Positions 1-9,412 of a stretch of 64,000 nucleotides of DNA are shown one piece after another (the first letter of the stretch is position 1; every line of letters starts with the position of its first letter). The DNA is from Streptomyces sp. GSL17-111 (lineage in GTDB: Bacteria; Actinomycetota; Actinomycetes; Streptomycetales; Streptomycetaceae): positions 5,553,001 to 5,617,000 of the forward strand of contig NZ_JBAJNS010000001.1 of assembly GCF_037911585.1 (NCBI RefSeq), written 5' to 3'. A model generated the notes under the pieces. The model saw only the letters and a list, made by a program, of their open reading frames with translations, had not been told where the DNA came from and did not search any database. Made by a program: the position numbers and the translations under genes.

Positions 1-2
1 GG

Positions 3-134
3 CTCGCGAACGACCCCGACGCACCGGCGCCGACGTACCTGTCCGCCGCCCCGAGCCCCCGGGTGCTGCCCGGGGGCCGTCCGCAGGCCGAGCACGGCCT
101 GCCTCACCGAACGACCGGAAAAGAGGACCACTGA
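3..134 (+). CDS. C-terminal tail of a small protein upstream of alaS (partial)
   Basis: A frame open from the left edge ends in the residues KEDH and a TGA that overlaps the alaS ATG by one base. This is translational-coupling spacing, so it is probably a real gene truncated by the window edge. Only about 43 residues are visible; they are rich in Pro and Ala and show no domain. Small DUF6167-type proteins with a similar short charged end sit directly before alaS in other Streptomyces as I remember them, so that family is my guess. The two other forward frames are also open here, so frame choice rests on the coupled stop alone. Confidence 0.5.
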   Translation, partial: LANDPDAPAPTYLSAAPSPRVLPGGRPQAEHGLPHRTTGKEDH

Positions 135-2812
135 TGGAGTCGGCTGAAATCCGCCGCCGCTGGCTGAGCTTCTTCGAGGAGCGTGGGCACACCGTCGTGC
201 CGTCGGCGTCGCTGATCGCGGACGACCCGACGCTCCTCCTGGTCAACGCCGGCATGGTGCCGTTCAAGCCCTACTTCCTCGGTGAGGTCAAGCCGCCCTT
301 CGACCGGGCCGTCAGCGTGCAGAAGTGCGTGCGGACCCCGGACATCGAGGAGGTCGGCAAGACCACCCGGCACGGCACGTTCTTCCAGATGTGCGGCAAC
401 TTCTCCTTCGGCGACTACTTCAAGGAAGGGGCCAGCAAGCTCGCCTGGGAGCTGCTGACCTCCTCCGTCGCCGACGGCGGCTACGGGCTGGACCCGGAGA
501 AGCTGTGGATCACGGTCTACGAGGACGACGACGAGGCCGAACGCATCTGGCGCGACGTCGTCGGCGTCCCCTCCGAGCGCATCCAGCGCCTGGGCAAGGC
601 CGACAACTTCTGGTCGATGGGCGTACCCGGACCCTGCGGCCCGTGCTCGGAGGTCAACTACGACCGGGGCCCGGAGTTCGGCGTCGAGGGCGGACCGGTC
701 GTCAACGACGAGCGCTACGTGGAGATCTGGAACCTGGTCTTCATGCAGTACGAGCGCGGCGAGGGCACGGGCAAGGAGGACTACCCGATCCTCGGTGACC
801 TCCCCGCCAAGAACATCGACACCGGCCTCGGCCTGGAACGCCTGGCGATGATCCTCCAGGACGTGCCGAACATGTACGAGACGGACACCCTGCGCGTCGT
901 CATCGACAAGGCCACCGAGCTGACGGGCGTGCGCTACGGCGCCGCCCAGGACAGCGACGTCTCGCTGCGCGTCGTCGCCGACCACCTGCGCACCTCGGTC
1001 ATGATGATCGCCGACGGCGTCACCCCGGGGAACGAGGGCCGCGGCTACGTCCTGCGCCGCATCATGCGCCGCGCCATCCGCAACCTGCGCATCCTCGGCT
1101 CCCAGGAGCCGGTCGTCGGCGCGCTGGTCGACGTCGTCATCGAGACGATGGGCCTGCAGTACCCGGAGATCGTCACCGACCGCCGGCGCATCGAGACCGT
1201 GGCCCTCGCCGAGGAGGCCGCCTTCCTCAAGACGCTCAAGTCCGGCACCAACATCCTGGACACCGCCGTCACCGAGACCAAGGCCAAGGGCGGCTCGGTG
1301 CTCTCCGGCGACCAGGCGTTCCTGCTTCACGACACCTGGGGCTTCCCGATCGACCTCACCCTGGAGATGGCCGCCGAACAGGGCCTCTCCGTGGACGAGG
1401 GGGGCTTCCGCCGGCTGATGCAGGAGCAGCGCGACCGGGCCAAGGCCGACGCGCGGGCCAAGAAGACCGGCCACGCCGACCTCTCCGCCTACCGCCAGGT
1501 CGCCGACGCCGCCGGGGTCACCGAGTTCACCGGGTACCTGCACACCGAGGGTGAGGCCACGATCGTCGGCCTGCTCGTCGGTGGTGTCCCCGCGCCGGCC
1601 GCGCACGAGGGCGACGAGGTCGAGGTCGTCCTGGACCGCACGCCCTTCTACGCCGAGGGCGGCGGGCAGCTGGCCGACACCGGCCGCATCCGGATCGACA
1701 ACGGCGCCGTCATCGAGGTGCGCGACGTCCAGCAGCCGGTTCCGGGCGTGAGCGTCCACAAGGGCGTCGTCCAGGTCGGCGAGGTGACGCTGGGGTCGGC
1801 CGGGCACTGCGTCATCGACGTCGTGCGCCGCCGGGCCATCGCCCGGGCCCACAGCGCCACCCACCTGACCCACCAGGCCCTGCGGGACGCGCTCGGGCCC
1901 ACGGCCGCCCAGGCCGGCTCGGAGAACGCCCCGGGCCGCTTCCGCTTCGACTTCGGCTCGCCGACCGCCGTGCCGGGCACGGTGCTCACGGACGTCGAGC
2001 AGAGGATCAACGAGGTGCTGGCGCGGGAGCTGGACGTCACGGCCGAGGTCATGTCGATGGACGACGCCCGCAAGCAGGGCGCCATCGCCGAGTTCGGCGA
2101 GAAGTACGGCGAGCGCGTCCGGGTCGTGACGATCGGGGACTTCTCCAAGGAGCTGTGCGGCGGTACGCACGTGCACAACACCGCCCAGCTCGGCCTCGTC
2201 AAGCTGCTCGGGGAGTCGTCCATCGGCTCCGGCGTGCGTCGCGTGGAGGCGCTGGTCGGGGTGGACGCCTACCAGTTCCTGGCCCGGGAGCACACCGTCG
2301 TCTCGCAGCTGACCGAGCTCGTCAAGGGCCGCCCCGAGGAGCTGCCGGAGCGGATCTCCGGCATGCTCACGCGGCTGCGGGACGCCGAGAAGGAGATCGA
2401 GCGGTTCCGCGCCGAGAAGGTGCTCCAGGCCGCCGCCGGGCTCGCCCAGGGCGCCCAGGACGTGCGCGGGGTCGCGTTGGCCTCCGGCCGGGTGCCCGAC
2501 GGGACGACCGCCGACGACCTGCGCAAGCTCGTGCTGGACGTGCGGGGCCGCATCCCGGGGGACCGGCCCGCCGTCGTGGCGCTGTTCAGCGTCGTGGCCG
2601 GGCGGCCGCTCACCGTCATCGCCACCAACGAGGCCGCCCGGGAGCGCGGGCTCAAGGCCGGTGACCTGGTGCGGACCGCCGCCAAGACCCTCGGGGGCGG
2701 CGGTGGCGGCAAGCCCGACATCGCCCAGGGCGGCGGCCAGAACGCGGCCGCCGTGGACGAGGCGCTGGCCGCCGTGGAGCGGCAGGTCGGCGAGAGCCTG
2801 GCCGGTGTCTGA
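134..2812 (+). CDS. alaS: Alanine--tRNA ligase
   Basis: This cytoplasmic class II synthetase charges tRNA-Ala and clears mischarged Ser or Gly. The 892 residues match the family's usual length. The N-terminal catalytic core shows the class II motif region around RHGTFFQMCGNFSFGDYF (about residues 76-95). The editing domain carries the zinc-type HSATH (His573, His577) and CGGTH (Cys675, His679) motifs. The C-terminal DHHA1 region ends in a glycine-rich GGGGGGKPDIAQGGG stretch. The ATG overlaps the stop of the preceding frame and follows an AAGAGGA ribosome-binding site. ruvX begins 2 bp after the stop, so alaS, ruvX and probably mltG-aroE form one transcript, as is common in actinomycetes. Confidence 0.98.
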   Translation: MESAEIRRRWLSFFEERGHTVVPSASLIADDPTLLLVNAGMVPFKPYFLGEVKPPFDRAVSVQKCVRTPDIEEVGKTTRHGTFFQMCGNFSFGDYFKEGASKLAWELLTSSVADGGYGLDPEKLWITVYEDDDEAERIWRDVVGVPSERIQRLGKADNFWSMGVPGPCGPCSEVNYDRGPEFGVEGGPVVNDERYVEIWNLVFMQYERGEGTGKEDYPILGDLPAKNIDTGLGLERLAMILQDVPNMYETDTLRVVIDKATELTGVRYGAAQDSDVSLRVVADHLRTSVMMIADGVTPGNEGRGYVLRRIMRRAIRNLRILGSQEPVVGALVDVVIETMGLQYPEIVTDRRRIETVALAEEAAFLKTLKSGTNILDTAVTETKAKGGSVLSGDQAFLLHDTWGFPIDLTLEMAAEQGLSVDEGGFRRLMQEQRDRAKADARAKKTGHADLSAYRQVADAAGVTEFTGYLHTEGEATIVGLLVGGVPAPAAHEGDEVEVVLDRTPFYAEGGGQLADTGRIRIDNGAVIEVRDVQQPVPGVSVHKGVVQVGEVTLGSAGHCVIDVVRRRAIARAHSATHLTHQALRDALGPTAAQAGSENAPGRFRFDFGSPTAVPGTVLTDVEQRINEVLARELDVTAEVMSMDDARKQGAIAEFGEKYGERVRVVTIGDFSKELCGGTHVHNTAQLGLVKLLGESSIGSGVRRVEALVGVDAYQFLAREHTVVSQLTELVKGRPEELPERISGMLTRLRDAEKEIERFRAEKVLQAAAGLAQGAQDVRGVALASGRVPDGTTADDLRKLVLDVRGRIPGDRPAVVALFSVVAGRPLTVIATNEAARERGLKAGDLVRTAAKTLGGGGGGKPDIAQGGGQNAAAVDEALAAVERQVGESLAGV

Positions 2813-2813
2813 C

Positions 2814-3278
2814 ATGCGCCGTGGCCGTCGGCTCGCCGTCGACGTCGGGGACGCCCGGATCGGGGTCGCCTCGTGCGACCCCGACGGGCTCCTCGCCACC
2901 CCGGTCGAGACGGTGCCCGGCAAGGACCGGCCCGCCGCGCAGCGTCGGCTCGCCCGGCTCGTCGCGGAGTACGAGCCGCTGGAGGTCCTCATCGGCCTGC
3001 CGCGCTCGCTCGACGGCCAGGAGGGTCCGGCGGCGGCCAAGGTGCGCGCCTTCGCCCGGGAGACGGCCCGGGTCGTCGCACCGGTGCCCGTGCGGCTGGT
3101 CGACGAGCGGATGAGCACCGTCACTGCCGCCCAGGCCATGCGGGCGTCGGGCGTGAACGCGAAGAAGGGTCGGTCCCGGATCGACCAGGCGGCGGCCGTG
3201 GTGATCCTGCAGAGTGCCCTGGAGACCGAACGGGTGTCAGGACGGGCGCCGGGGGAGTGCGTCGAAGTGGTTGTCTGA
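2814..3278 (+). CDS. ruvX: Putative pre-16S rRNA nuclease, YqgF/RuvX family
   Basis: This small RNase H-fold protein belongs to the YqgF/RuvX family, whose E. coli member is linked to 16S rRNA 5'-end maturation. The 154 residues open with a basic MRRGRR and then the family signature VDVGDARIGVASCD, which contains the first catalytic Asp. GLPRSLDG, VRLVDERMST and the terminal DQAAAVVILQSAL follow; the VDER Glu and the DQAAA Asp are the other expected metal-site residues. I chose the ATG at 2814, 1 bp after alaS. An in-frame GTG at 2805 would add three residues and overlap alaS. alaS-ruvX-mltG-aroE is a conserved actinobacterial order. Confidence 0.93.
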   Translation: MRRGRRLAVDVGDARIGVASCDPDGLLATPVETVPGKDRPAAQRRLARLVAEYEPLEVLIGLPRSLDGQEGPAAAKVRAFARETARVVAPVPVRLVDERMSTVTAAQAMRASGVNAKKGRSRIDQAAAVVILQSALETERVSGRAPGECVEVVV

Positions 3279-3376
3279 TCGCCGTACGGTAACGTTCCGC
3301 GCGATGCGGCGGCCTCCGGGACGTTCGACCGTCGTACGATCACGGGCACGTTGCCGAAGCGCGGCATAGGGGATCG

Positions 3377-5137
3377 ATGACTGAGTATGGCCGGGGCCCA
3401 GGCTCCCAACCGTGGCACCCCGAGGAGCCCCCGTACGGGGACCGGGAAGGGGACGGCGGTGCTCACCCGGGCGGCTGGGACGCCTACGGCGCTCAGCCGC
3501 AGTACCCTCAGCAGCCCGACCCCTACGGCGGCTGGCACGACCCGCACGCCGCCACCGGCGGTCCGTACGACCAGCTGCCCGCCGACCCGTACGGCGCGCC
3601 CTCGGCGTACCCGGCCTACTACCCGGCGCCGGACGCCTACCCCCCGCCGCAGCCGCAGCAGGGTTACGGGACCCCGCCGGGTCAGGGTTACGGGACCCCG
3701 CCCCCGCACGGCTACGACGCCCCGCCGCAGTACGGGGACGTCGGCCGGCACGACCCGTACCAGCAACAGCAGTACCAGGAACAACAGCAGTACCAGCCGT
3801 ATCAGCAGTACGACGAGCACCACGGCCCCCCACCCGCACACCCCGGCGCGGAGCACGAACAGGCAGGGGAGCGCGGCCCGGACGACGGCGGAGCGGACCG
3901 CCTCGACGTGCCGTCCTCCGGGGCCGCCGGGGAGGACGGCCCCGAGGAGACGGCGCCCGCAGTCCCCCGCCGGGGCGGCGGCCACCCGGGCGACGAACGG
4001 GATGACGAACCGGGCGAGGAGCCCTCCACCCGCGCCGGACGCCGGACGGCCAAGGGCCGGCGTAACGGCGCCCGGCGCAAGAACCGGATGGCCTGCCTGG
4101 TCGTCGTGCTGGTCCTGGTGGGCGGGGCGGCCGGGGCCACCTACGCCGGCTACAGCTTCTACCAGAGCCGTTTCGCCGCCGCGCCCGACTACTCCGGTTC
4201 CGGTTCCGGCACCGTCCAGGTCGAGATCCCCCCGGGCGCGCTCGCGGGCGACATGGCCAAGATCCTCGCGGCGGCGGACGTCGTGAAGAGCTCGGGGGCC
4301 TTCGTCGAGGCCGCCGACGCCAACGAGGCGTCCAAGTCGATCCAGCCGGGCATCTACAGCCTGCGCAAGCAGATGTCGGCGGCCGAGGCGCTCGAGCTGA
4401 TGCTCGACCCGGCCAGCCAGACGGGCCTGATCGTCCCCGAGGGGCTCCGCGCGACCCAGATCTACGCACTCGTCGACGAGCAGACCGGCTCACCGGAGGG
4501 CACCACCGAGGAGATCGCCGAGTCGGCCGACCTGGGCCTGCCCGCCTGGGCCGAGGGCAACGTCGAAGGGCTCCTCTTCCCCTCCAAGTACTCCGTGAGC
4601 GAGGGCTCCGACCCGGAGGCCGTGCTGAAGGAGATGGTGGAGCGCGCGAAGTCCGAGTTCGAGAAGGTCGACCTGGAGGGGCAGGCCGCGCAGGTCGACA
4701 AGACCCCCTACGAGGTGCTCATCATCGCCTCCCTCATCCAGGCCGAGGCGCAGGAGAAGGACGACTTCGCGAAGGTCTCCCGGGTGGTCTACAACCGCCT
4801 GAAGCCCGGCAACACCGCCACGAACGGCAAGCTGGACTTCGACTCCACCATCAACTACGCGCTCGACCGCTCGACGCTGGACGTCTCGGTCGGGGACACC
4901 GGCCTCGACCACCCCTACAACACCTACAAGCACGCGGGCCTCCCGCCGGGCCCGATCGACAACCCCGGCCACCAGGCCATCGAGGCGGCGCTCAACCCGG
5001 AGGACGGGGAGTGGCTGTACTTCGTGACGGTCAAGCCCGGCGACACCCGCTTCACCGAGACCTATGAGGAACACCAGGAACACGTGAAGGACTTCAACGC
5101 GGAGCAGGCCAAGAAGCGGGCGGAGGAGGACGAGTGA
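3377..5137 (+). CDS. mltG: Endolytic murein transglycosylase MltG
   Basis: This membrane-anchored lytic transglycosylase of the YceG family cleaves nascent glycan strands and is thought to terminate peptidoglycan polymerisation. Residues 1-235 are a long cytoplasmic tail very rich in Pro, Tyr, Gln and Gly, with short GYGTPP-type repeats, followed by a basic KGRRNGARRKNR stretch. One membrane helix lies at about 240-262. The extracellular LysM-like and YceG domains follow. The catalytic Glu is expected at Glu457 in ASLIQAEAQ, followed by VVYNRL and the HPYNTYKHAGLPPGPI motif. With 586 residues it is much longer than the E. coli protein because of the disordered tail, which is typical of streptomycetes. 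Its stop overlaps the aroE GTG. Confidence 0.94.
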   Translation: MTEYGRGPGSQPWHPEEPPYGDREGDGGAHPGGWDAYGAQPQYPQQPDPYGGWHDPHAATGGPYDQLPADPYGAPSAYPAYYPAPDAYPPPQPQQGYGTPPGQGYGTPPPHGYDAPPQYGDVGRHDPYQQQQYQEQQQYQPYQQYDEHHGPPPAHPGAEHEQAGERGPDDGGADRLDVPSSGAAGEDGPEETAPAVPRRGGGHPGDERDDEPGEEPSTRAGRRTAKGRRNGARRKNRMACLVVVLVLVGGAAGATYAGYSFYQSRFAAAPDYSGSGSGTVQVEIPPGALAGDMAKILAAADVVKSSGAFVEAADANEASKSIQPGIYSLRKQMSAAEALELMLDPASQTGLIVPEGLRATQIYALVDEQTGSPEGTTEEIAESADLGLPAWAEGNVEGLLFPSKYSVSEGSDPEAVLKEMVERAKSEFEKVDLEGQAAQVDKTPYEVLIIASLIQAEAQEKDDFAKVSRVVYNRLKPGNTATNGKLDFDSTINYALDRSTLDVSVGDTGLDHPYNTYKHAGLPPGPIDNPGHQAIEAALNPEDGEWLYFVTVKPGDTRFTETYEEHQEHVKDFNAEQAKKRAEEDE

Positions 5138-5964
5138 GCACGGGACCCGCACGCGCCGCCGTCCTCGGCTCGCCCATCGCGCACTCGCTCTCCCCGGTGC
5201 TGCACCGCGCCGCCTACGCCGAACTCGGGCTCGACGACTGGAGCTACGACCGGTTCGAGGTGGACGAGGCCGGGCTGGCCGCCTTCCTGGACGGGCTCGG
5301 ACCCGGCTGGGCCGGCCTGTCGCTGACCATGCCGCTCAAGCGGGCGGTCATCCCGCTGCTGGACGAGGTGAGCGCGACGGCGGCGGCCGTGGAGGCCGTC
5401 AACACGGTGGTGTTCACCGGCTCCGGCCGTCGGCGCGGCGACAACACCGACATCCCCGGGATGATCGCCGCCCTGCGCGAACGCGACGTCGCCCAGGTGC
5501 CCGAGGCCGCCGTGCTGGGCGCGGGGGCCACGGCCTCCTCCGCGCTCGCCGCCCTGGCCCGGGTCTGCTCCGGCACGGTGACGGCGTACGTCCGAAGCCC
5601 GGAGCGGGCCGCCGAGATGCGGGTGTGGGGCGAGCGGCTGGGCGTGGCCGTCCGCACGGCTCCCTGGGAGCGGGCGGCGGAGGGCCTGGCGGCGCCGCTG
5701 GTGGTCGCGACGACGCCGGCCGGGGCGACGGACGCGCTGGCGGGCGCCGTGCCCGACGCCCCCGGCACGCTGTTCGACGTGCTGTACGAGCCGTGGCCGA
5801 CGCGGCTGGCCGCCGCCTGGTCCGGCGCCGGGGGCGGGGTCGTCGGGGGGCTGGACCTCCTCGTCCACCAGGCGGTCCTCCAGGTCGAGCAGATGACCGG
5901 ACGCGCGCCCGCGCCGCTGGCCGCCATGCGCAAGGCGGGCGAGGCGGCCCTGCGGGGCTCCTGA
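5134..5964 (+). CDS. aroE: Shikimate 5-dehydrogenase
   Basis: The enzyme reduces 3-dehydroshikimate to shikimate with NADPH in the aromatic amino acid pathway. The 276 residues show the substrate motif HSLSP near the N-terminus, the catalytic Lys in TMPLK, the NTVV and GDNTDIPG motifs, a dinucleotide-binding GAGATASSALAAL, and a C-terminal GGLDLLVHQAVLQ. The GTG at 5134 overlaps the mltG stop as GTGA, implying coupled translation. The gene is separated from aroC by 85 bp; there CTGACC and AGGAT-like elements could be a weak promoter, which I do not claim. It heads a cluster that supplies five shikimate-pathway steps. Confidence 0.96.
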   Translation: MSTGPARAAVLGSPIAHSLSPVLHRAAYAELGLDDWSYDRFEVDEAGLAAFLDGLGPGWAGLSLTMPLKRAVIPLLDEVSATAAAVEAVNTVVFTGSGRRRGDNTDIPGMIAALRERDVAQVPEAAVLGAGATASSALAALARVCSGTVTAYVRSPERAAEMRVWGERLGVAVRTAPWERAAEGLAAPLVVATTPAGATDALAGAVPDAPGTLFDVLYEPWPTRLAAAWSGAGGGVVGGLDLLVHQAVLQVEQMTGRAPAPLAAMRKAGEAALRGS

Positions 5965-6049
5965 GCCGTCCGGGTACTGGACCGGCCGCTGACCGTGACC
6001 GCCGTCCGTGGGAGGATCGGGGTAAGCACTGGCGGAGTGAGGAGCACCG

Positions 6050-7234
6050 TTGAGCAGGTTGCGCTGGCTGACCGCGGGGGAGTCGCACGGACCCGCACTC
6101 GTCGCGACACTGGAGGGACTGCCCTCCGGAGTCCCGATCACCACGGAGATGGTGGCGGACGCACTCGCGCGACGGCGGCTCGGATACGGCCGCGGCGCGC
6201 GGATGAAGTTCGAACGGGACGAGGTCACGTTCATCGGCGGTGTCCGCCACGGTCTCACCCTGGGCTCGCCGGTCGCCGTGATGGTCGGCAACACCGAGTG
6301 GCCCAAGTGGGAGAAGGTGATGGCCGCCGATCCCGTCGACCCGGAGGAGCTGGCCGCGCTGGCCCGCAACGCGCCGCTCACCCGGCCCCGGCCCGGCCAC
6401 GCCGATCTGGCCGGCATGCAGAAGTACGGCTTCGACGAGGCCCGTCCGGTGCTGGAGCGCGCCTCGGCGCGGGAGACCGCGGCCCGCGTGGCGCTCGGTA
6501 CCGTCGCCCGCTCCTACCTGAAGGAGACGGCGGGCGTCGAGATCGTCTCGCACGTCGTGGAGCTGGGCGCCGCCCGCGCCCCCCGGGGCAGCGTCCCCGT
6601 CCCCGCCGACGTGGAGCGGCTGGACGCCGATCCGGTGCGCTGCCTGGACGAGGCGGCGAGCACGGCGATGGTCGCCGAGATCGACCAGGCCCACAAGGAC
6701 GGCGACACCCTCGGCGGCGTCGTGGAGGTCGTCGCACACGGGGTGCCCGTCGGGCTGGGCAGCCACGTCCACTGGGACCGGCGGCTGGACGCCCGGCTGG
6801 CGGGCGCGCTCATGGGCATCCAGGCCATCAAGGGCGTCGAGGTCGGCGACGGCTTCGACCTGGCCCGCACGCCGGGTTCCCAGGCGCACGACGAGATCCT
6901 CACCACGCCCGAGGGCATCCGCCGCGCCTCCGGCCGTTCCGGCGGCACCGAGGGCGGCCTGACGACCGGCGAACTGCTGCGGGTGCGGGCCGCGATGAAG
7001 CCGATCGCCACCGTGCCCCGCGCGCTGGCCACCGTCGACGTGTCCACCGGGGAACCGGCGCAGGCGCACCACCAGCGCTCCGACGTGTGCGCCGTGCCCG
7101 CCGCCGGCATCGTGGCCGAGGCGATGGTCGCCCTCGTCCTGGCCGACGCTGTCGCGGAGAAGTTCGGCGGGGACAGCGTCACGGAGACGCGGCGCAACGT
7201 CCGCGGCTTCCTCGACCACCTGGCGATCCGGTGA
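6050..7234 (+). CDS. aroC: Chorismate synthase
   Basis: This reduced-FMN-dependent enzyme converts 5-enolpyruvylshikimate 3-phosphate to chorismate, the last common step to aromatic compounds. The 394 residues carry the family signatures LTAGESHGPAL at the N-terminus, LTRPRPGHADLAGMQKYG, RASARETAARVA and RSGGTEGG, and end in SVTETRRNVRGFL. The start is an unusual TTG at 6050, preceded by GTGAGGAG at good spacing; it gives MSRLRWLTAGESHG, the start I recall for other Streptomyces enzymes, and there is no better upstream ATG or GTG. The stop overlaps the aroK GTG. Confidence 0.97.
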   Translation: MSRLRWLTAGESHGPALVATLEGLPSGVPITTEMVADALARRRLGYGRGARMKFERDEVTFIGGVRHGLTLGSPVAVMVGNTEWPKWEKVMAADPVDPEELAALARNAPLTRPRPGHADLAGMQKYGFDEARPVLERASARETAARVALGTVARSYLKETAGVEIVSHVVELGAARAPRGSVPVPADVERLDADPVRCLDEAASTAMVAEIDQAHKDGDTLGGVVEVVAHGVPVGLGSHVHWDRRLDARLAGALMGIQAIKGVEVGDGFDLARTPGSQAHDEILTTPEGIRRASGRSGGTEGGLTTGELLRVRAAMKPIATVPRALATVDVSTGEPAQAHHQRSDVCAVPAAGIVAEAMVALVLADAVAEKFGGDSVTETRRNVRGFLDHLAIR

Positions 7235-7746
7235 GCGGCCCGGCCGTCATCCTGGTCGGGCCGATGGGCGTGGGCAAGACCACGGTCGGCCGCCTGCTGG
7301 CCGACCGGCTGGGCGTCGGCTTCCGCGACACCGACGCGGACATCGTCGAACAGGCGGGCAAGCCGGTCGCCGACATCTTCCTCGACGACGGCGAACCGCA
7401 CTTCCGCGCCCTGGAACGGGAGGCCGTCCGCTCGGCCGTCGAGACCCACGCGGGGGTGCTCGCGCTCGGCGGCGGCGCCGTCATGGCCGACGAGACCCGC
7501 GCTCTGCTCACCGGGCGGCCCGTCGCCTTCCTGGAGATGGAGGTCGGCGAAGCGGTCCGGCGCGTCGGCCTGGACGCCCCGCGTCCGCTGCTCGCCATCA
7601 ACCCGCGCCAGCAGTGGCGCACGCTGATGGAGGAGCGCCGCCCGCTGTACACCGAGGTCGCCCGCGCGGTGGTCCCCACCGGGGGCCGCACGCCCGAGCA
7701 GGTCGCGGACGACGTCCTGGACGCCCTGGAGCTGAGGAAGGCATGA
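7231..7746 (+). CDS. aroK: Shikimate kinase
   Basis: The enzyme phosphorylates shikimate at the 3-hydroxyl with ATP. The 171 residues start with a P-loop GPMGVGKTT at 10-18. FRDTDADIVEQAG holds the shikimate-binding Asp. FRALEREAV, the GGGAVM Walker-B-like segment and the RPLL lid region follow, and EERRPLYTEVA is the C-terminal signature. The GTG at 7231 overlaps the aroC stop, and the stop at 7746 overlaps the aroB ATG. aroC-K-B-Q is therefore a tightly coupled block. Confidence 0.96.
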   Translation: MSGPAVILVGPMGVGKTTVGRLLADRLGVGFRDTDADIVEQAGKPVADIFLDDGEPHFRALEREAVRSAVETHAGVLALGGGAVMADETRALLTGRPVAFLEMEVGEAVRRVGLDAPRPLLAINPRQQWRTLMEERRPLYTEVARAVVPTGGRTPEQVADDVLDALELRKA

Positions 7747-8834
7747 CCACCGAGACCCCCACCCGGATCACCGTCGCGGGCACCGGACACGACCCCTACG
7801 ACGTGCTCGTCGGACGCCGGCTGCTGGCCGAACTGCCCGGGCTCATCGGGCCGCAGGCCAAGCGTGTCGCGGTGCTGCACCCCGAGGCGCTCGCCGAGAC
7901 GGGCGAGGTGCTCCGGCAGGACCTGGCCGAGCAGGGCTACGAGGCCATCGCGATCCAGCTCCCCAACGCGGAGGAGTCCAAGACGGCCGAGGTCGCCGCG
8001 TACTGCTGGAAGGCGCTCGGCCAGACGGGCTTCACCCGCACCGACGTCGTCGTCGGCGTCGGCGGGGGCGCGACGACGGACCTCGCCGGGTTCGTCGCCG
8101 CCACCTGGCTGCGCGGCGTGCGCTGGATCGCCGTGCCCACGACCGTGCTCGGCATGGTCGACGCGGCCGTGGGCGGCAAGACCGGCATCAACACCGCCGA
8201 GGGCAAGAACCTGGTCGGCGCCTTCCACCCGCCCGCCGGAGTGCTGTGCGACCTGGCGGCCCTGGAGTCGCTGCCGGTCAACGAGTACGTGAGCGGGCTG
8301 GCGGAGGTCATCAAGGCGGGCTTCATCGCCGACCCGGTCATCCTGGACCTCATCGAGCGGGACCCGCAGGGCGCCCGGCGTCCCGACGGCCCGCACGCCA
8401 CCGAGCTGATCGAGCGGTCGATCCGGGTGAAGGCGGACGTCGTCTCGGCCGACCTGAAGGAGTCGGGGCTGCGGGAGATCCTCAACTACGGTCACACGCT
8501 CGCCCACGCCATCGAGAAGAACGAGCGCTACAACTGGCGGCACGGTGCGGCCGTCGCCGTCGGCATGGTCTTCGCCGCCGAACTGGGCCGCATCGCCGGG
8601 CGGCTGGACGACGCCACCGCCGACCGGCACCGCAGCGTGCTGGAGGCCGTCGGTCTGCCCGTCACCTACCGGGGCGACCAGTGGCCCAAGCTGCTGGAGA
8701 CCATGAAGGTCGACAAGAAGACCCGGGGGGACCGGCTGCGCTTCATCGTCCTGGACGGGCTGGGCCGCCCGGCCGTCCTGGAGGGCCCCGACCCTGCCAT
8801 GCTGCTCGCCGCCCACGCGGAGATCGCGCGGTGA
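7743..8834 (+). CDS. aroB: 3-dehydroquinate synthase
   Basis: This NAD- and metal-dependent enzyme makes 3-dehydroquinate from DAHP, the second step of the shikimate pathway. The 363 residues contain the NAD-binding GVGGGATTDLAGFVAATWLRG region, the PTTVLGMVDAAVGGKTGIN signature with its catalytic lysine, NLVGAFHPPA, the metal ligand Glu in GLAEVIKAG, and the metal His residues in LNYGHTLAHAIE and WRHGAAVAVGM. It starts at ATG 7743 inside the aroK stop, and its own stop overlaps the aroQ start. Confidence 0.97.
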   Translation: MTTETPTRITVAGTGHDPYDVLVGRRLLAELPGLIGPQAKRVAVLHPEALAETGEVLRQDLAEQGYEAIAIQLPNAEESKTAEVAAYCWKALGQTGFTRTDVVVGVGGGATTDLAGFVAATWLRGVRWIAVPTTVLGMVDAAVGGKTGINTAEGKNLVGAFHPPAGVLCDLAALESLPVNEYVSGLAEVIKAGFIADPVILDLIERDPQGARRPDGPHATELIERSIRVKADVVSADLKESGLREILNYGHTLAHAIEKNERYNWRHGAAVAVGMVFAAELGRIAGRLDDATADRHRSVLEAVGLPVTYRGDQWPKLLETMKVDKKTRGDRLRFIVLDGLGRPAVLEGPDPAMLLAAHAEIAR

Positions 8835-9277
8835 GCGGGGCACCGCGCCGGGTGCTGGTCCTCAACGGGCCGAACCTCGGCCGGCTGGGCTCGCGCGAGC
8901 CGGACGTCTACGGCTCCACCAGCTACGCGGGGCTCGTGAGGGAGTGCACCCGGCTCGGCGCCGAGCTCGGCTTCACCGTGGAGGTCCGCGAGACCAACGA
9001 CGAGGGCGAGATGGTCCGCTGGCTGCACGAGGCGGCCGACGACGCGATCCCCGTCGTCATCAACCCCGGGGCGTTCACGCACTACTCGTACGCGATGCGG
9101 GACGCCGCCGCGCAGCGCACGGCACCCCTCATCGAGGTGCACATCTCCAACCCCTACGCGCGGGAGAGGTTCCGCCACACCTCCGTCATCGCGGCCGTCG
9201 CCAGCGGAACGGTCGCGGGGTTCGGCATCGGGTCCTACCGGCTCGCCCTGCGGGCCCTGGCCGAACAGACGGACTGA
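8831..9277 (+). CDS. aroQ: 3-dehydroquinate dehydratase, type II
   Basis: This small type II dehydroquinase removes water from 3-dehydroquinate to give 3-dehydroshikimate. The 148 residues show LNGPNLGRLGSREPDVYG, with the lid arginine at Arg22 and the catalytic Tyr at about Tyr27. INPGAFTHYSYAMRDA contains the active-site Asn, and EVHISNPYARERFRHTS contains the catalytic His. The type II enzyme normally forms dodecamers. GTG 8831 overlaps the aroB stop as GTGA. It ends the ar-gene block, followed by a 135-bp gap with no clear hairpin. Confidence 0.96.
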   Translation: MSGAPRRVLVLNGPNLGRLGSREPDVYGSTSYAGLVRECTRLGAELGFTVEVRETNDEGEMVRWLHEAADDAIPVVINPGAFTHYSYAMRDAAAQRTAPLIEVHISNPYARERFRHTSVIAAVASGTVAGFGIGSYRLALRALAEQTD

Positions 9278-9412
9278 CCGGGGCGGGCACTTTCCGGCCC
9301 GGCCCGGCCGTTCACACCCTGGCCGACGGCACGGCCCCGAAGGCGGTACCGTGCGGTGAACTGACCGGTGGGCGCGCGGAGATCGCGCCTGTGGACGACG
9401 GAGTGGTACCGG

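Noticed and set aside
104..3985. A 1293-codon open frame on the minus strand across alaS, ruvX and mltG
   Set aside because: It is antisense to three recognisable genes. In DNA with this GC content the complement of third-position-GC coding frames is often free of stops, and the translation shows no domain.
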